From the NCBI GenBank assembly GCA_029931535.1, contig JAQPZY010001517.1, positions 3,232,001 through 3,296,000 on the forward strand: a DNA stretch of 64,000 bases, read 5' to 3'. A program made the position numbers and the translations under genes. The DNA comes from Margaritifera margaritifera (lineage: Eukaryota > Mollusca > Bivalvia > Unionida > Margaritiferidae). This document shows, in pieces, positions 11,225-24,240 of the stretch (position 1 is the first letter of the stretch; each line of letters starts with the position of its first letter). Under the pieces are notes generated by a model that had not been told where the DNA came from, did not search any database, and was given only the letters and a program-made list of their open reading frames with translations.

Positions 11225-11760
11225 AATAAAGAATTCAGTGCGTTGAATTCCGCCCCGTTTAATAGAAAGCATCCTGGCATAAAGGAGTTTTCTTTTATGT
11301 GATACCGATCCGCTGTCAGATGTGGACGCCGTTACAAAAACTAGCAAAGCCTTTAAACGACTTCTTGTAAAAAAAAAAAAGCAATAAACAGAATAGACCT
11401 AATTCGACAGAAAGCAACCTGGCATAAAGAAATTTAATTTTTATTTTGTACAAACGATGCTGATCAGCCGGTAAATTTGACCACTACCGTTACTAAAAAT
11501 TGACAAACTTAAAAAGATTTCTTCTTCTTCTAAAAAAAAACGCTCCACAGAAGTTGACCACATTTGACAGAAAGCACGCTGTGAGGAAGGACTTTCAAGT
11601 TTGTAACAATTATGTTGATCTGCCATCAGATGTGGGCACCGTTACTACAATAGAAGAATTTTGGAACTACTTTTTAAAAACCGCGCAACAGAAAGCATAC
11701 TTGCATAAAGAGCTGTCAGTTTTAGCACAGCCAAGTGGGCTAAAAGCATGGATTTGCTTC
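11225..11760 (+). repeat. Degenerate ~165-bp tandem repeat, right portion, about 3 units
   Basis: Recurring motifs are AGAAAGCATCCTGGCATAAA, GATCCGCTGTCAGATGTGG or a close variant, CCGTTACTACAA, and AAACGACTTCTTGTAAAAA. It is the same family as 9030-9262. The 124-codon frame at 11500-11874 lies across it and has no protein motif. Confidence 0.75.
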
Positions 11761-11779
11761 CGTCAAGCGTTGTTCAGTC

Positions 11780-13430
11780 ATCAACAGTTGCACCACTTTG
11801 GAGTCATATTTCAAACTGATCTTGATCAAACGTGGAATATGGCCTATGTATTAAAATCTCGGACGAGTCGATAATGAGCGAGATCCACAGATAATAATGA
11901 GGGGATCTTGCTTCTGCGTAGCTGACCTTGTTATTACTCTGGAAGCCATTTTTCTGATCCAGTTTTGATCAAACTTGGAATATTTGTTTATATCATTAAC
12001 ATATCGAACGTGTTTAATAATGAGCGAGATATACATATATTAATAAAGTTATCTTGCGTCTGATTGGTTGAGATTGTTTCCACTCTGGAGACCGTTTTTC
12101 TGATTCGATTTCAATCTATCAAACTTGGAATATATGCTTATATCATAAATTCATTGGATGAGTTCAATTATGAGTCTGATCAACGCATATTAATGAGGTG
12201 TACATTCACAGATATTAATGAGGTGATATTGAATCTGATTGGCTTACTTTGTCACCACTCTGGAAGCCATATTTCTGATCCGATTTTGGTCAGTCTTGGA
12301 ATATATGCTTATATCGTAATGAGTTTGGACAAGTTCTATAATGAGCGAGAAGCAAGCATATTAACGATATGCACTTGCATCTGATTACTTGAGCTTGTTT
12401 ATCAAACTTGAGATGTGGGCTTATATCATCAAGATCTTTGATGGATTCGATAATGAGTGAGAGCCACGCATTCTAATGAGGCATCTTGCATCTGATCCGC
12501 TGAGCTTGTTGCCACACTGGAAGCCATATTTCTGATCCGATTTTGACAAATTTCGGAATGTATGCCTAGATCTTGGGCACTTCTGATTATAAGTGAGACC
12601 CACGCATATTATGTGATGATCTCTGGAAGCCATAAATCTAATTCGATTTTGATCAAACTTGGAAAAATGAGCTTGTATCTTCCAGATATTGGATGAGTTC
12701 GATAATGAGCAAGAACCACGCATATTAATGAGTAGGTCTTACATCTGATTGGCTGAGCTTCTTTCCACTCAGAAAAGTCATATGTTCGATCTGATTTTGA
12801 TCATACTTCGAATTAAGGACTTGTATTATCAAGATCTCGCATGAGTTCGATAATGCGCAGTATCCGTGCATAGTAATGATGTCATATTGCATATGATTGC
12901 AGAGCTTTCTATCACTCCAAAGACTGTATTTGTGATCAAATTTTGATCAAACTTTCTTAATAAATTTTATCAAGATATATAGTGTGTTTTATTATGAGCA
13001 AAATCTGCGCAAATTAATGTGATCTTGCAGCAGATTGGCAGTTTTTGTTGTTGTTGTTGTTTTTTATTTTACCACCTTAGAGACTAGTTTTCATAGGTTT
13101 ATATGGTCAAGATCTCGCATGAATTCGATAATGCGCAGGATCCACGTATATTAATTAAGTGATCTTTCATGCGATTGGCTGAACTTCTTGCCACTTTAAA
13201 GACTATTTCTGTCCCGATTTTCATAAAATTTGGTAACTAGACTAATATCGTCAAGATGTTTAATGATTTTTATTGTGAGCGAGACATATTATGTATCGGT
13301 TGATATTGCATCTAATTCGCTGTTATTATTATTATTATTATTTTTTTATCCGCTCAAGACTACTTTCATAGGGTTTTGATCAGACTTGGTAAATAGGCCT
13401 ATGTCATCAAGATCTTGGTTGAGTATGATT
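11780..13430 (+). repeat. Degenerate ~150-175-bp satellite-like array, about 9 units
   Basis: Each unit repeats in order: CACTCTGGAAGCCATATTTC, TGATCCGATTTTGATCAAAC, TTGGAATATATGCTTATATC, a GATGAGTTCGATAATGAGCG block, CACGCATATTAATGAGGTGA, and TCTTGCATCTGATTGGCTGA. Units are strongly diverged and some are truncated, so this is an old array. Frames of about 100 codons here are shadows. Confidence 0.85.
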
Positions 13431-13449
13431 ACGAGTCAAATTCATGCAT

Positions 13450-13545
13450 TCAGTTACAGACCTCTGTAATAGAATTAGAGACCTCTAAAATAGAATTAGA
13501 GACCTCTCTTATTCAATTGTAGAGCTCTCTATCTCTTAAGGTACT
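13450..13545. repeat. Short array of AGAGxxCTCT palindromic motifs
   Basis: About four units spaced ~22-25 bp, each with AGAGACCTCT or AGAGCTCT, separated by AT-rich TAGAATT or ATTCAATT spacers. The same design is seen at 16250-16615. Confidence 0.8.
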
Positions 13546-14300
13546 AATTCGACAATTCTCGGTGTTTTAGGCCGATAACAATCCCCCCCCCCCCCCCCAT
13601 CATCGGAAAATACCTCGGGTATTGACGCGCCATTTGTGTGCTATTAAAATGATGGCAGACATTACAGGTCTTCAAAATGGGATTTCCACTGCCGTTCAAA
13701 GGATTAGGATAAGATATTAATTTCATTTCTAGTTGAAATATTGAATTTTACTAAGATAAATATTTTATTTTTATAAATTTTAAAAAAAAAATTAAATAAA
13801 TAAATGCACAGAAGCCAATGCTGTACAGGGACGGAATAGAATCCTGACATTGACGGATCGTTGATCCTCTGGACAGAAACACTGACCAAAACCTACTGTC
13901 TCGATTAATCTGAAATAACATTTATTAAATATAGATTATTTTGGTCCTTTGTTTGTTTTCTTCAGTATTAACAGTCTGTCGATGATTGATTAATACAACG
14001 ACAGGAATTATTGCTTTTTTGTGGGTATGGCTCTAAATCTGTTTTAGGGCTCCCCAGGGTAAGTGGCAGACCCGCATGAGTATCACAAAAGTAACTAAGG
14101 GTCCATACAATATTGGAAATGTACATTTGCACAGCATTGAAATGATAAAGAATTAAATTTAAATAATGAATAAGCACATACATGTGAATGAAATAATCTA
14201 GAAATGAAATAAACACTAACGTTGAAATAAATCCCTAATTGAACGTAACACATATATCAGGCTGACGTACCTAAATGTTCGTCTCGTCAAATATGCAAAA
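13546..14300. other. Spacer with a C-homopolymer
   Basis: A C-run lies near 13582-13598. The rest is AT-rich with no recognised element. Minus-strand frames of 60-82 codons show no family motif. Confidence 0.55.
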
Positions 14301-14304
14301 TAAA

Positions 14305-14553
14305 TTAGGTTGGCAGTTCATTCAAGACAGGTGCTCCGATGCTCGATTGCTCATGTTCGATAACATTGTACAGAAAATTGTGGATATTCCTCTACCACCT
14401 TATATAAGACAACCAACCAGAATGGCCAGACACATGCACAACCTTTCATTCCTTCAGATTCAGGCAACGGTCAGTTATTCCTTTGGCCATTTGTACAGTT
14501 GTACAAACTCACAAAATATCGCGGTCTTGCCTGAACTAATATCCTTCAGTTGA
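14305..14553 (+). pseudogene. LINE ORF2 extreme C-terminus relic
   Basis: The open frame encodes LGWQFIQDRCSDARLLMF, then DIPLPPYIRQPTRMARHMH, then LSFLQIQATVSYSF, ending near LPELISFS. This follows the C-terminal tail common to many animal LINE ORF2 proteins: an LGW...R...R...M..KI start, IP...Y..P..R..R..H in the middle, a QI...Y..SF segment, and LP at the end. Only the tail is present, consistent with 5' truncation. The middle is slightly scrambled after YSF, probably by a frameshift. No RT domain is found upstream. Confidence 0.7.
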
Positions 14554-16249
14554 ACATTTTTCAGATTTTTTTGAAACTATACCCAAAAAAGAAAACAAAT
14601 ATTGTTTTCTTTCCTCTCTGTCTCTGTGTCTCTCTTTCTCCCACCACCAAATGTTAACATTAAATACTATCATACTTTCGCTGTTACCAAATACCTTGAA
14701 TTTTTGTTTCCTCATTAATATGCACAGATATTAGTTAGGCATAACTGCACCTCATTCTTGATAGAGGGTGCAGCAGTAAAAAAAAAAAAGATAAATCGAT
14801 CGACATATGTTTCATGAACATTTGTTCATATGGAAGATGATGCATCTGGTTGAAAACTATGCTTCATAAATTGGAAAAAATAAATGTTATTTTTTACGAG
14901 GAATTTTGGTTATGTTGAGAAATAGAGCACAGCACATTAATTTTGGAGGGGGGAAAAGTGAGACATCGCCAGTGAATTTACCAGAGTAAATTTTCTACCT
15001 TAACACTTCTTTTCAAGTATGTATATTTGATAATCGAATGATGACGGGATTAACACATAACAAAGATCGGTGGAAAGTCTTCTGAATGCTATAAACACAT
15101 GCTTTATGAGTTTATAAATATGTTCATCAAGAAGTGCAACCCAACGGTATAGGTAAAAACAAAGTAGTGAATGGCTTTCTAATGTGGAAACTAAACATAA
15201 ACCACACGGAAACTACTGTACGTACACTTGTATAATTTGTTTCCGACCGTGAACAGCGTAGAACGAGATATACTACTGCATTATGTTAGAAATGATCAGT
15301 AGAATGAACAGTGTAGACCCGTATATGCTGGCGTATTAAAAATACAGATCAGGGCCTCTAGCTGTTGTTCTTATTTGGGGTCGACTTATCAGCAAGGATA
15401 TATACTTTACATGTAATCAGAGCTCTCAACAGAATTTCAGGATGAGAAGTCTTGTCCTCTTCACTCCCAGAACTCGGAATCTTCCTGCTATTTTCTGAGA
15501 CACCCAAACACTTGCTTGACTTGAGAGTCATCAATTTAGCTAATGCGATAAATTAAAACCTTCTTAAATTTTGTGTTTCTATTTTGTATGTATTTATTTA
15601 TATATTAACTTACTTTAAAATTAATTTAATTTCACATAGTATTAATTATTGTTTTTATTTCATGATTTAAAAAAAAGATATGTTTATTACAGATGGTTAG
15701 ATTGATGGATTGATAGATATGCATGGGTACAGTATGTAAGATTCAGATTTACTCATCAAGTTCATATGGCTATAAATATATTGATGTCACTAATATTTAT
15801 TTCCATGTATAAATCTGACTACTAGGTTATTAGGACTGGTGAAAATAGCCGGAAAATAACAGAACTGCTCATGTAGTTTATAGTATATATGAAACTTACA
15901 GGAAATTTATAGTTTCAGATTTGATCTAAACCAGCTGACCACTTGCAATTTTACTGATTAAATGGTTTGTTGGTGAAACCATCCGAAAATGATCATAGCA
16001 GTTCCATTTCAGATAAAATCATATCCAGACACTTGGCAGTGCTCTCAATAACCCTGAAGCTACGGTCATAAACTTGTGACAATAGAGCTTGATGCACAAT
16101 GTTTTCTGGTGGTGAGTCCCTCAAACGTGCCTCGTTTCAAAACGGTAACCACTTTGACCCCCTCCCCCACCCCCGCTCAAAAGCGACAAAATTAATCAAG
16201 AGAGCAGTTATTATTTGAGTTTAAGGAAGTTGGGCTTGGATGCCTATAA
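14554..16249. other. Unannotated spacer
   Basis: AT-rich DNA with a CT-rich patch at 14610-14645 and A-runs. I recognise no coding, RNA or repeat element. Confidence 0.5.
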
Positions 16250-16615
16250 CGCTATTTAGAGACCTCTTCAAATGAATAAGAGAGCTCTGTAACTGATTTG
16301 AAGAGGTCTCTAATTCATTTGGAGACCCCTTGAAATTCATGTATAGATGTGTCGAACCAATGCCGCATTAGAGAAGTCTCTAATTCTATTATAGAGCTCT
16401 ACAATTTAATTAATGCTCTTTCTTATTCATGTGTAGAGGTCTTCTGTTGAATTAGAGAGGTCTACAATTCAAGTATAGACATCGACAATTATTAATTGAA
16501 GGCAATCATTAAATTAGAGACTAATTTATTTATAGATCTCTATAATTAATATACAGAGCTCTCTAGTTCAATTGGAGAGCTCTCTGAAAAAAAAAAAAAA
16601 TAGAGCGCTCTGTAC
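16250..16615. repeat. Degenerate array of AGAGxxCTCT palindromic motifs, about 14 units
   Basis: Motifs such as AGAGAGCTCT, AGAGGTCTCT, GAGACCTCTT and AGAGAAGTCTCT recur every ~22-28 bp, with spacers resembling AATTCATT or AATTGAAT. Many motifs are self-complementary or complementary to their neighbours, so the strand could fold extensively. It is related to 13450-13545. Confidence 0.8.
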
Positions 16616-16659
16616 TGAATTGAATATATGTAAAAACGGCCTCCCATACATATTCATGG

Positions 16660-16807
16660 GGCCGGATTAACCCATAGGCTAAATAAGGCTATATGCCCAC
16701 ATATTTTGTAGGCCCTCCTTTAGGCCTTCCATTCTATATTGAAGTAACAGTTGAGCGACCTTCCCTCCTATTAGCCATAGGTACCTCATAACCTTAAGCC
16801 GGCCCTG
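16660..16807. mobile_element. MITE-like element with GGGCCGG termini
   Basis: The left end GGGGCCGGATTAA and the reverse complement of the right end (AGGGCCGGCTTAA) match at about 11 of 13 positions, enclosing ~148 bp with no coding. I could not define a convincing target-site duplication. A sequence with related termini occurs at 52187-52365. Confidence 0.45.
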
Positions 16808-18265
16808 TATATACTTACATTGCACAGCATTCGCTTTCATGCTCTCCCTTTTTGTATATTAATTACTGTCAAATTATTGATTAAAATAAGAAATGTGATT
16901 TAATTCTTCATTTAATGCCAATTGTAACCGACGTCTGCTGCCCCAGATATCGTGCATCTCTATAACCTCTTGGTATCTTCCAAGGTAGTTAGTTTACACA
17001 CACCTTTCATAACATATAGAACAAACAAAAAATCACGTGGAGTGGCACAAGCTATAGGAAGGTAGATGTTAAGGTACACGTCTTTGAAAAAAAAAAACAA
17101 AAAAAAAAAAAACAGCAAAATGATGAGAGGTCTGGCCATGTGGATTTGCATAGAATGAGCCTTAAACGTTATGCTTATAACATTGATTCTATGCCACAGA
17201 TCTGGAACCAAACTTTGTGGATGGCTTGCACTTGCTATCACTGAAATTGAAACATATTTCTTTGCCAAATACTGAATGTTTGTCAGAGAATAGCAGGTCG
17301 TCATGTCACGTGATTCGGTAGGCGGAGCGATCTATTATCTCTCGTAAGGTCAATTCAATTAATGTCGGAAAAAGTTCCAAAACTGTATGATAATCATGTT
17401 TTTTATTTATTTATTTATTTATTTATACCGTTTATTTGGGCAGCACATATGCCTTTTTCAAATGTATATTAAATGCAGCTGTTGGTGATGATTGTTAATT
17501 TTCATTAACCAGTATTTATTGGTACATACGACATTTTTTCTTGATTTGAATTTGTACGTTTCAAATTTTAACGTTTTTGTTTGAACAAATTGTGTCAGTT
17601 TTTAAGAAGACCATTGTTTAACTTTTGCAAATGAGATTTGCTCAACTGTTTAAGAAAATATGGGAAGGATCAAAAATGAATGGATGGGTATGTTTTTTAG
17701 AAAAGGCTGAAGATTGTATTTGAAAATATTTTTATTTGTAGGTAGATCAGTGGTAAATACGTTTCAATGATTAAAGTACATTACTTTTAAAATTAAATGC
17801 ATTGTGAAATTTCTTGTCTCCTTGTCAGCATCTGAAGTAAAAGATAAGTCTAGCAAGCATTTTCTTCAAATCCTGATCATTAGCAGACAACTAATGAAAA
17901 TAAAATTCTAAGTAATAAACCTGTATCAGCTGCTATTCATAATATAATTCTAATATTTTTGAACAACTGATTAAAAACCGAATAGTAGGTAATACATTTA
18001 AGAAACAAAAATAATCTGTAAGCATGAAAATGAGCTTTTTGCATTTTCTTGCTGTTTTATTCCAGAAGGTAATTTGTGCGTTTAGGAGGGGACATATTTT
18101 AATAAATCTGGAGTTATTCGAATAATTTAAGTGATGTACATTTGAATGAAAACTCAGAACAAATCTTAAATGATTTTGCAGCATGTCTTTTCTTAGCACA
18201 TTAACTTGGGATTTTAAAGTAGTCCGCTTTGTAAAATCAAAGCTTACTGCACAGCTGTCAATATT
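16808..18265. other. Unannotated spacer
   Basis: It contains a (TTTA)n microsatellite at about 17397-17427 and A-runs near 17085-17115. A 114-codon minus frame at 16960-17304 includes a poly-Phe run encoded by the A-tract and has no recognised motif, so I do not call it a gene. Confidence 0.5.
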
Positions 18266-18280
18266 TTAAGCATTACATTA

Positions 18281-18302
18281 TGACGTCATCCGTATGACGT
18301 CA
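18281..18302. promoter_or_regulatory. Pair of consensus CRE palindromes (TGACGTCA)
   Basis: Perfect TGACGTCA at 18281-18288 and again at 18295-18302, 14 bp centre to centre. The local context (CATTACATTATGACGTCA, then TTTTTACTTAAGTGT) resembles the TGATGTCAT-containing start of family A at 58.76 kb. The sites may therefore be carried by a repeat rather than a host promoter. Function is inference. Confidence 0.4.
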
Positions 18303-18354
18303 CTTTTTACTTAAGTGTCCATTCGGAACACCTTCGTCTCTTTCCAAATAACTT

Positions 18355-18615
18355 TGACTCTTTGAATGAGACTCGCGGGTAATCGTAGTCATAATTCCCA
18401 AATGGGTAAGTTTCTGGCGGACGAATATCCGGCTAGATGTGCGAATAACAGATTCTTATAAAATGATGCTGAAAATAACACTCAATGGCGTTTCAACAAT
18501 CAGTGAAACACTTGCACGTTTAATTTGTTAACTTTAACTCTATATTAGAGACTCGGAGGAAATGGTAATGATATTTCTCAAATTGATAAGTTTTTGGCGG
18601 ACGAACATCCAGCTA
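18355..18615 (+). repeat. Diverged direct duplication, ~190 bp apart, with a further copy at 19255
   Basis: The block containing GAGACTCG, then AATGGGTAAGTTTCTGGCGG and ACGAATATCC, recurs about 190 bp downstream in diverged form (TTTTTGGCGGACGAACATCC). The intervening segment with GTTTCAACAATCAGTGAAAC recurs again at 19255-19365. Confidence 0.8.
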
Positions 18616-19254
18616 TAATAAACGTCAATACAGGTCATGTATGCGTTCAGTACGGACTGTTTCAGTGACGGGTGTCGTTTTTTAGAATTTTATTACACAT
18701 ACCTTTAAATAGCGATTATTAACTTTATTTGGATCCCCATACATCCACATTCCTTTGGAAGGTCATTATTTACACGCCCCGAGAAACACATACGGAAAAA
18801 TTCAATGTTAAAGTACGTGGACATTTTTGGACGAGGTCAACCTAAAGGTGTGATCCAATACAAACCAGAATGAATGTCGCGCGCTGTGATGTCACAATGA
18901 AAGCTACGCATGTTTAAAGAAAAAAAAATTAAAAATTGGTACTACCCTATGTTGTGACGATTAGACCCAATGTACTCTTATCTTGACACAGTTTAGTCAA
19001 TTTGCACCATAGCCGCTAAGTAAGCGGACACCGGAACTTATGAAGTTTGCCAATTTCGTACCTGGCCACCATTATAAAAGTCCATAGCGATCAATCATTT
19101 TCGTTAGGATGTTTTTTTATGACAGTTAAGGTGCAGAGCATTCAATAATCAGGATTGAATAGACTATGGTTAAACTATATTAGTATTAAATGTTAGAACA
19201 ACAATTAATATTTAATTTAAGATGAGCAAATGCGCCATACATAACCATATTGAC

Positions 19255-19400
19255 ATATATTATAGATGTGCGAAGAACAGATTCTTATAAAATGATCGAT
19301 GTTGAAAGTAAGACTCGACGACGTTTCAACAATCAGTGAAACACTTGCACTTTTAAATTTTAATAGAACTTTGTAATGAAAAAAATTGACGAAATCATTC
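19255..19400 (+). repeat. Second copy of the 18.4-kb repeat segment
   Basis: AGATGTGCGAAGAACAGATT, then CTTATAAAATGAT and GTTTCAACAATCAGTGAAAC and ACACTTGCAC, closely matches 18431-18535. Confidence 0.85.
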
Positions 19401-19429
19401 AGTTTCAATAGCCTGAAACTGTAGTTAAC

Positions 19430-19990
19430 GTGCTGTCAGTGATGACACATCATTTAATCATTGTGATGTCAGTGAAGGTATCATGACGTAATATCAACCA
19501 CGGCTTGAGGGCAGTTCAATAATGACAATTATTTACATCTGATTTTTTTTTTTTTTTGCTAGCATGCGATGTAAAGACCGAGGAGTTTCCAATTGGCTTT
19601 CTGTTGCGGAAAACCAGTATTATCTCATAATGAAAATAAATTAAATAAACATCATGCACATTTCTTTGTGTATTTGATAAGAGGATTCTATGATCTTCAA
19701 CCCACGCAGTCTTAATGAATGTTTAAATACTGAATGAGCTATTATTAGATGTAAAATTAGTGACCGAGTACTTTTCTCCATATTTCTGTATGTAATGACC
19801 ATTACTTGTAGATAGATATTAAACAAAAAGTGACGCAAAAAAAATGCACACAAATCTATACATTCTTAGGTGACTTTGGAATGTTTGAACCCTTAGCTAT
19901 GTAAAAATAAAAATTTTTCAAAATGTGGATTACTGCAAGATTTCATGACCTGTGAATAGTTTACTGTATGTGTTTGTGAGAACAAAGATG
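19430..19990 (+). mobile_element. Dispersed repeat family A, copy 2, without tandem amplification
   Basis: It shares with copies 1 and 3: TTGCGGAAAACCAGTATTAT, the TTTCTTTGTGTATTTGATAA block, ATGATCTTCAACC, a GTGACCGAGTACTTT block, TGTAATGACCATTACTTG, AAAATGCACACAAATCTATA, GTGACTTTGGAATGTTTGAA, and CCCTTAGCTATGTAAAAAT. Each segment is present once. This is the best available view of the unexpanded element. Confidence 0.75.
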
Positions 19991-22082
<2,092 letters not shown>

Positions 22083-22184
22083 ATGATAAAATGCTATAAT
22101 TGCGGTACTAAAGCATCAGTAAACGAAATGGTAAAACGAAATGCAAGATATCAGCATTGTAGAGATTGCTCATTAAGGAAGTAG
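22083..22184 (+). other. 33-codon frame with paired CxxC motifs (possible zinc-binding peptide remnant)
   Basis: ATG to TAG. The peptide begins MIKCYNCGTK and ends ARYQHCRDCSLRK, that is C-x2-C, a basic spacer of about 20 residues, then C-x2-C. This spacing suits a small zinc ribbon. I do not recognise the family, and it could be chance or the remains of a mobile-element gene. The + frames downstream are riddled with stops. Confidence 0.25.
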
Positions 22185-23260
22185 CTTACTTTAATAAGAT
22201 GGAAAGCGTATTTCTACATGCTAGAAGAATTTGATGATTATACATTTAAGAGTTCGTGTGGCAGAACCATAAAATACAGATATTTGTATGAACATGCTAA
22301 AACAAAAATACAAAACACGAACAGCAAAATACAAATTGCATGATAAACAAGATAACAAGAATAATAGCTAGAAATAGAAATACTATGCTGGTGTTAAACA
22401 ACCAAAACAAACAAAGGAACCTGACACAGAGAGAAATGTGTGATAGTTTATGATTTTATTGATTTATACACGAATGATCGCTAGTGAAACGGAGAAAGCG
22501 GCGTTTCCACGTTAACAACAACGGCGGAGCGCACACAAATTTACAATTATTTACACATAATAAATAATTGAACAAAGCTACTTTGTATTGAATGCAACAA
22601 TTTTTCACAGAGGTGATATAAATATTTTATGAGTTTAACGTGAAAGCAACAATGTCGGTATCAAGAGATTATGCTTACAAATCTGGACGGAATAAAAGTG
22701 GTCAAAGCTAGCTGTATTGAAGAATAACATTGAAGAGAACAAAAGTGTAAATATGTTTATACCAAATATAAAAAGAGACATTGCAATATTTAAGAAACGA
22801 TACAGATTTACATCTTGCATTTAATGATAACACTAAAATAAGCAGCAATAAACTTGATAGTAAGAAGGTTAAAACACCGCAGTACGCAGAAGGAATACAT
22901 TACGTATTTGATGTGCAGGCTTTCAAGTGGTCCTACCTTTCCCAACGTTTTCATTGGGTTCTTTATTTTGCCCTCCTTTTCTTCAAAAACGGCCCTACTA
23001 TACCTACTTTTTTTTGAAATTTTGGAGGCATTATTTTATACATTTGTTACGTATTAACCATCATGGAGAGGTTCTTTGCATCTCAGGGATTTCTTTTCAG
23101 TAATTTGTGCAGTTTTAAGGGAAAATCTGGCGGTATGTGCTCTGATGTTATAAATTTGCCTAGGCAGCATTGTCCGTGTAATTTTGGTGTTTCATGAGTG
23201 GTAGAAACAGCATGTGAAGTTTATCTGAATTGCAGTTTCGTATAAAGATTGGCTGCTGCA
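22185..23260. other. Unannotated spacer
   Basis: No supported element. Overlapping frames at 22635-23057 on both strands (61-78 codons) show no motif. Confidence 0.45.
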
Positions 23261-23351
23261 ATGTGGAACCTATTTATTCCTAGAATAAGAAGTTTTCTGG
23301 ATTGGAGGAGCAGATGTGTGAGAAGAGATATGGTTGGCTCAGCTGCAAAAG
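23261..23351 (+). CDS. Candidate first coding exon, NDUFAF2-like (complex I assembly factor)
   Basis: ATG at 23261 opens a 30-codon frame that ends at a perfect 5' splice donor, AAAAG|GTAAGT, with the intron starting at 23352 in phase 1. The peptide begins MWNLFIPRIRSF, continues with DWRSRCVRRDMVG, and ends SAAKG at the junction. An aromatic/basic start, a W-R-S...RR segment and VG-x4-G about 25 residues in are the pattern I associate with the NDUFAF2/mimitin N-terminus, where an N-K-Y-Y stretch normally follows. NDUFAF2 is a mitochondrial matrix assembly factor of respiratory complex I. No second exon is identified in the window, so this would imply a long first intron containing the Polinton relic. 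It could be coincidence, as 30 codons is short. Confidence 0.33.
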
Positions 23352-23636
23352 GTAAGTTACTTTTCTGCCTAGTTTTCTCGTTTTTTCACTACTTTTAAAA
23401 ATAAAATAGCCTTACTTTATCACCAAAGAATGCTCAAAAACCTGGATGTGGGTAAATATTCAGAGTTGTATTTGTAATTTAAATTTGACTTCTAGATCCC
23501 GTAATTTTTACAAGGTCAATGTACAAACATAAATATAGTGTACAAAGCAGAAAGTCCGATTTAAAGCAGCATTTAGGTGACTTAGTATGTGAAGTTGCTG
23601 TCGCAGGATCAATTATAGGAATGACACAATCTGAAA

Positions 23637-23859
23637 TACCTTATATGCTCGCTTATAAGTCGAGTTCATCAGCAACAAACGACATAGACCCTGATCTGCC
23701 GTCGCATAATGCGCCGACAGATCAGGGTCTATGTTGTTTGTTCTACTGATTACTCCTAACAAACTGGTAAACCCAAATCTGCCGGCGCATTATGAGATGG
23801 CAGATCTGGGTCTGCGCAGTTTGCAGTTTGACTTAACTTATAAGCGAGTATAGAAGGTA
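23637..23859. mobile_element. MITE with 24-bp terminal inverted repeats and two internal hairpins
   Basis: The left arm at 23637-23660 (TACCTTATATGCTCGCTTAT plus AAGT) and the right arm at 23836-23859 are inverted repeats with 2 mismatches in 24. Inside lie two further hairpins. One is built on CATAGACCCTGATCTGCCG and its near-perfect complement around 23690-23740. The other is built on ACCCAAATCTGCC and GGCAGATCTGGGT around 23770-23815. The two hairpin stems are related (CTGATCTGCC/AAATCTGCC). The element is non-coding. It truncates a 76-codon + frame that I therefore reject. Confidence 0.8.
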
Positions 23860-24129
23860 AATTAAATATCATTCATACGTTGAAAGGATTGAAAAAGTTG
23901 CACATTGCTTCATAAATAAATGCTTTTGTTCTTGATGGGTGTCTTGTTGGCTTGCTTATAACACCTTAAGACATTTTATAAAGCATAAAATACTATTTGG
24001 ATATTTGTTATCTCGTTTTAAACGAAAAGAACATTATTTACGACATCTTTACTAAGATCACGAAAGTCCAGTATTTTACACAAATATCAATCAATTATGG
24101 GAACAAATTACACGGGACAAAAGGAAAAT

Positions 24130-24240
24130 ATAATACACTGAATTGGATGAATGGTTAACTGAGCATTATACCTATACATTACACAAACAAGTGGGAAAAA
24201 GATTTATGTAAAAAAGGGTCTATTACATGCAAATAAAGAA
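24130..24240 (+). pseudogene. Integrase-like fragment of a Polinton-type element
   Basis: A + translation contains EWLTEHYTYTLHKQVGKRF (read across a damaged start), which resembles the segment just before the catalytic core of retroviral-type integrases in Polintons and related elements (a YTLHK-x-(V/R)-(G/R)-K/R-x-F pattern). The sequence after it is stop-rich, and no DDE core can be followed. Its location and strand fit a Polinton layout with the capsid-like relic at 26.7 kb on + and the polymerase relic at 28-29.6 kb on -. The evidence is short, so the call is tentative. Confidence 0.35.

Noticed and set aside
16960..17304. 114-codon minus frame
   Set aside because: It includes a poly-Phe stretch from an A-tract and shows no recognisable domain. 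Chance is likely.
23519..23749. 76-codon + frame
   Set aside because: Its C-terminal half lies inside the MITE at 23637-23859, so the frame is composite and not a gene.
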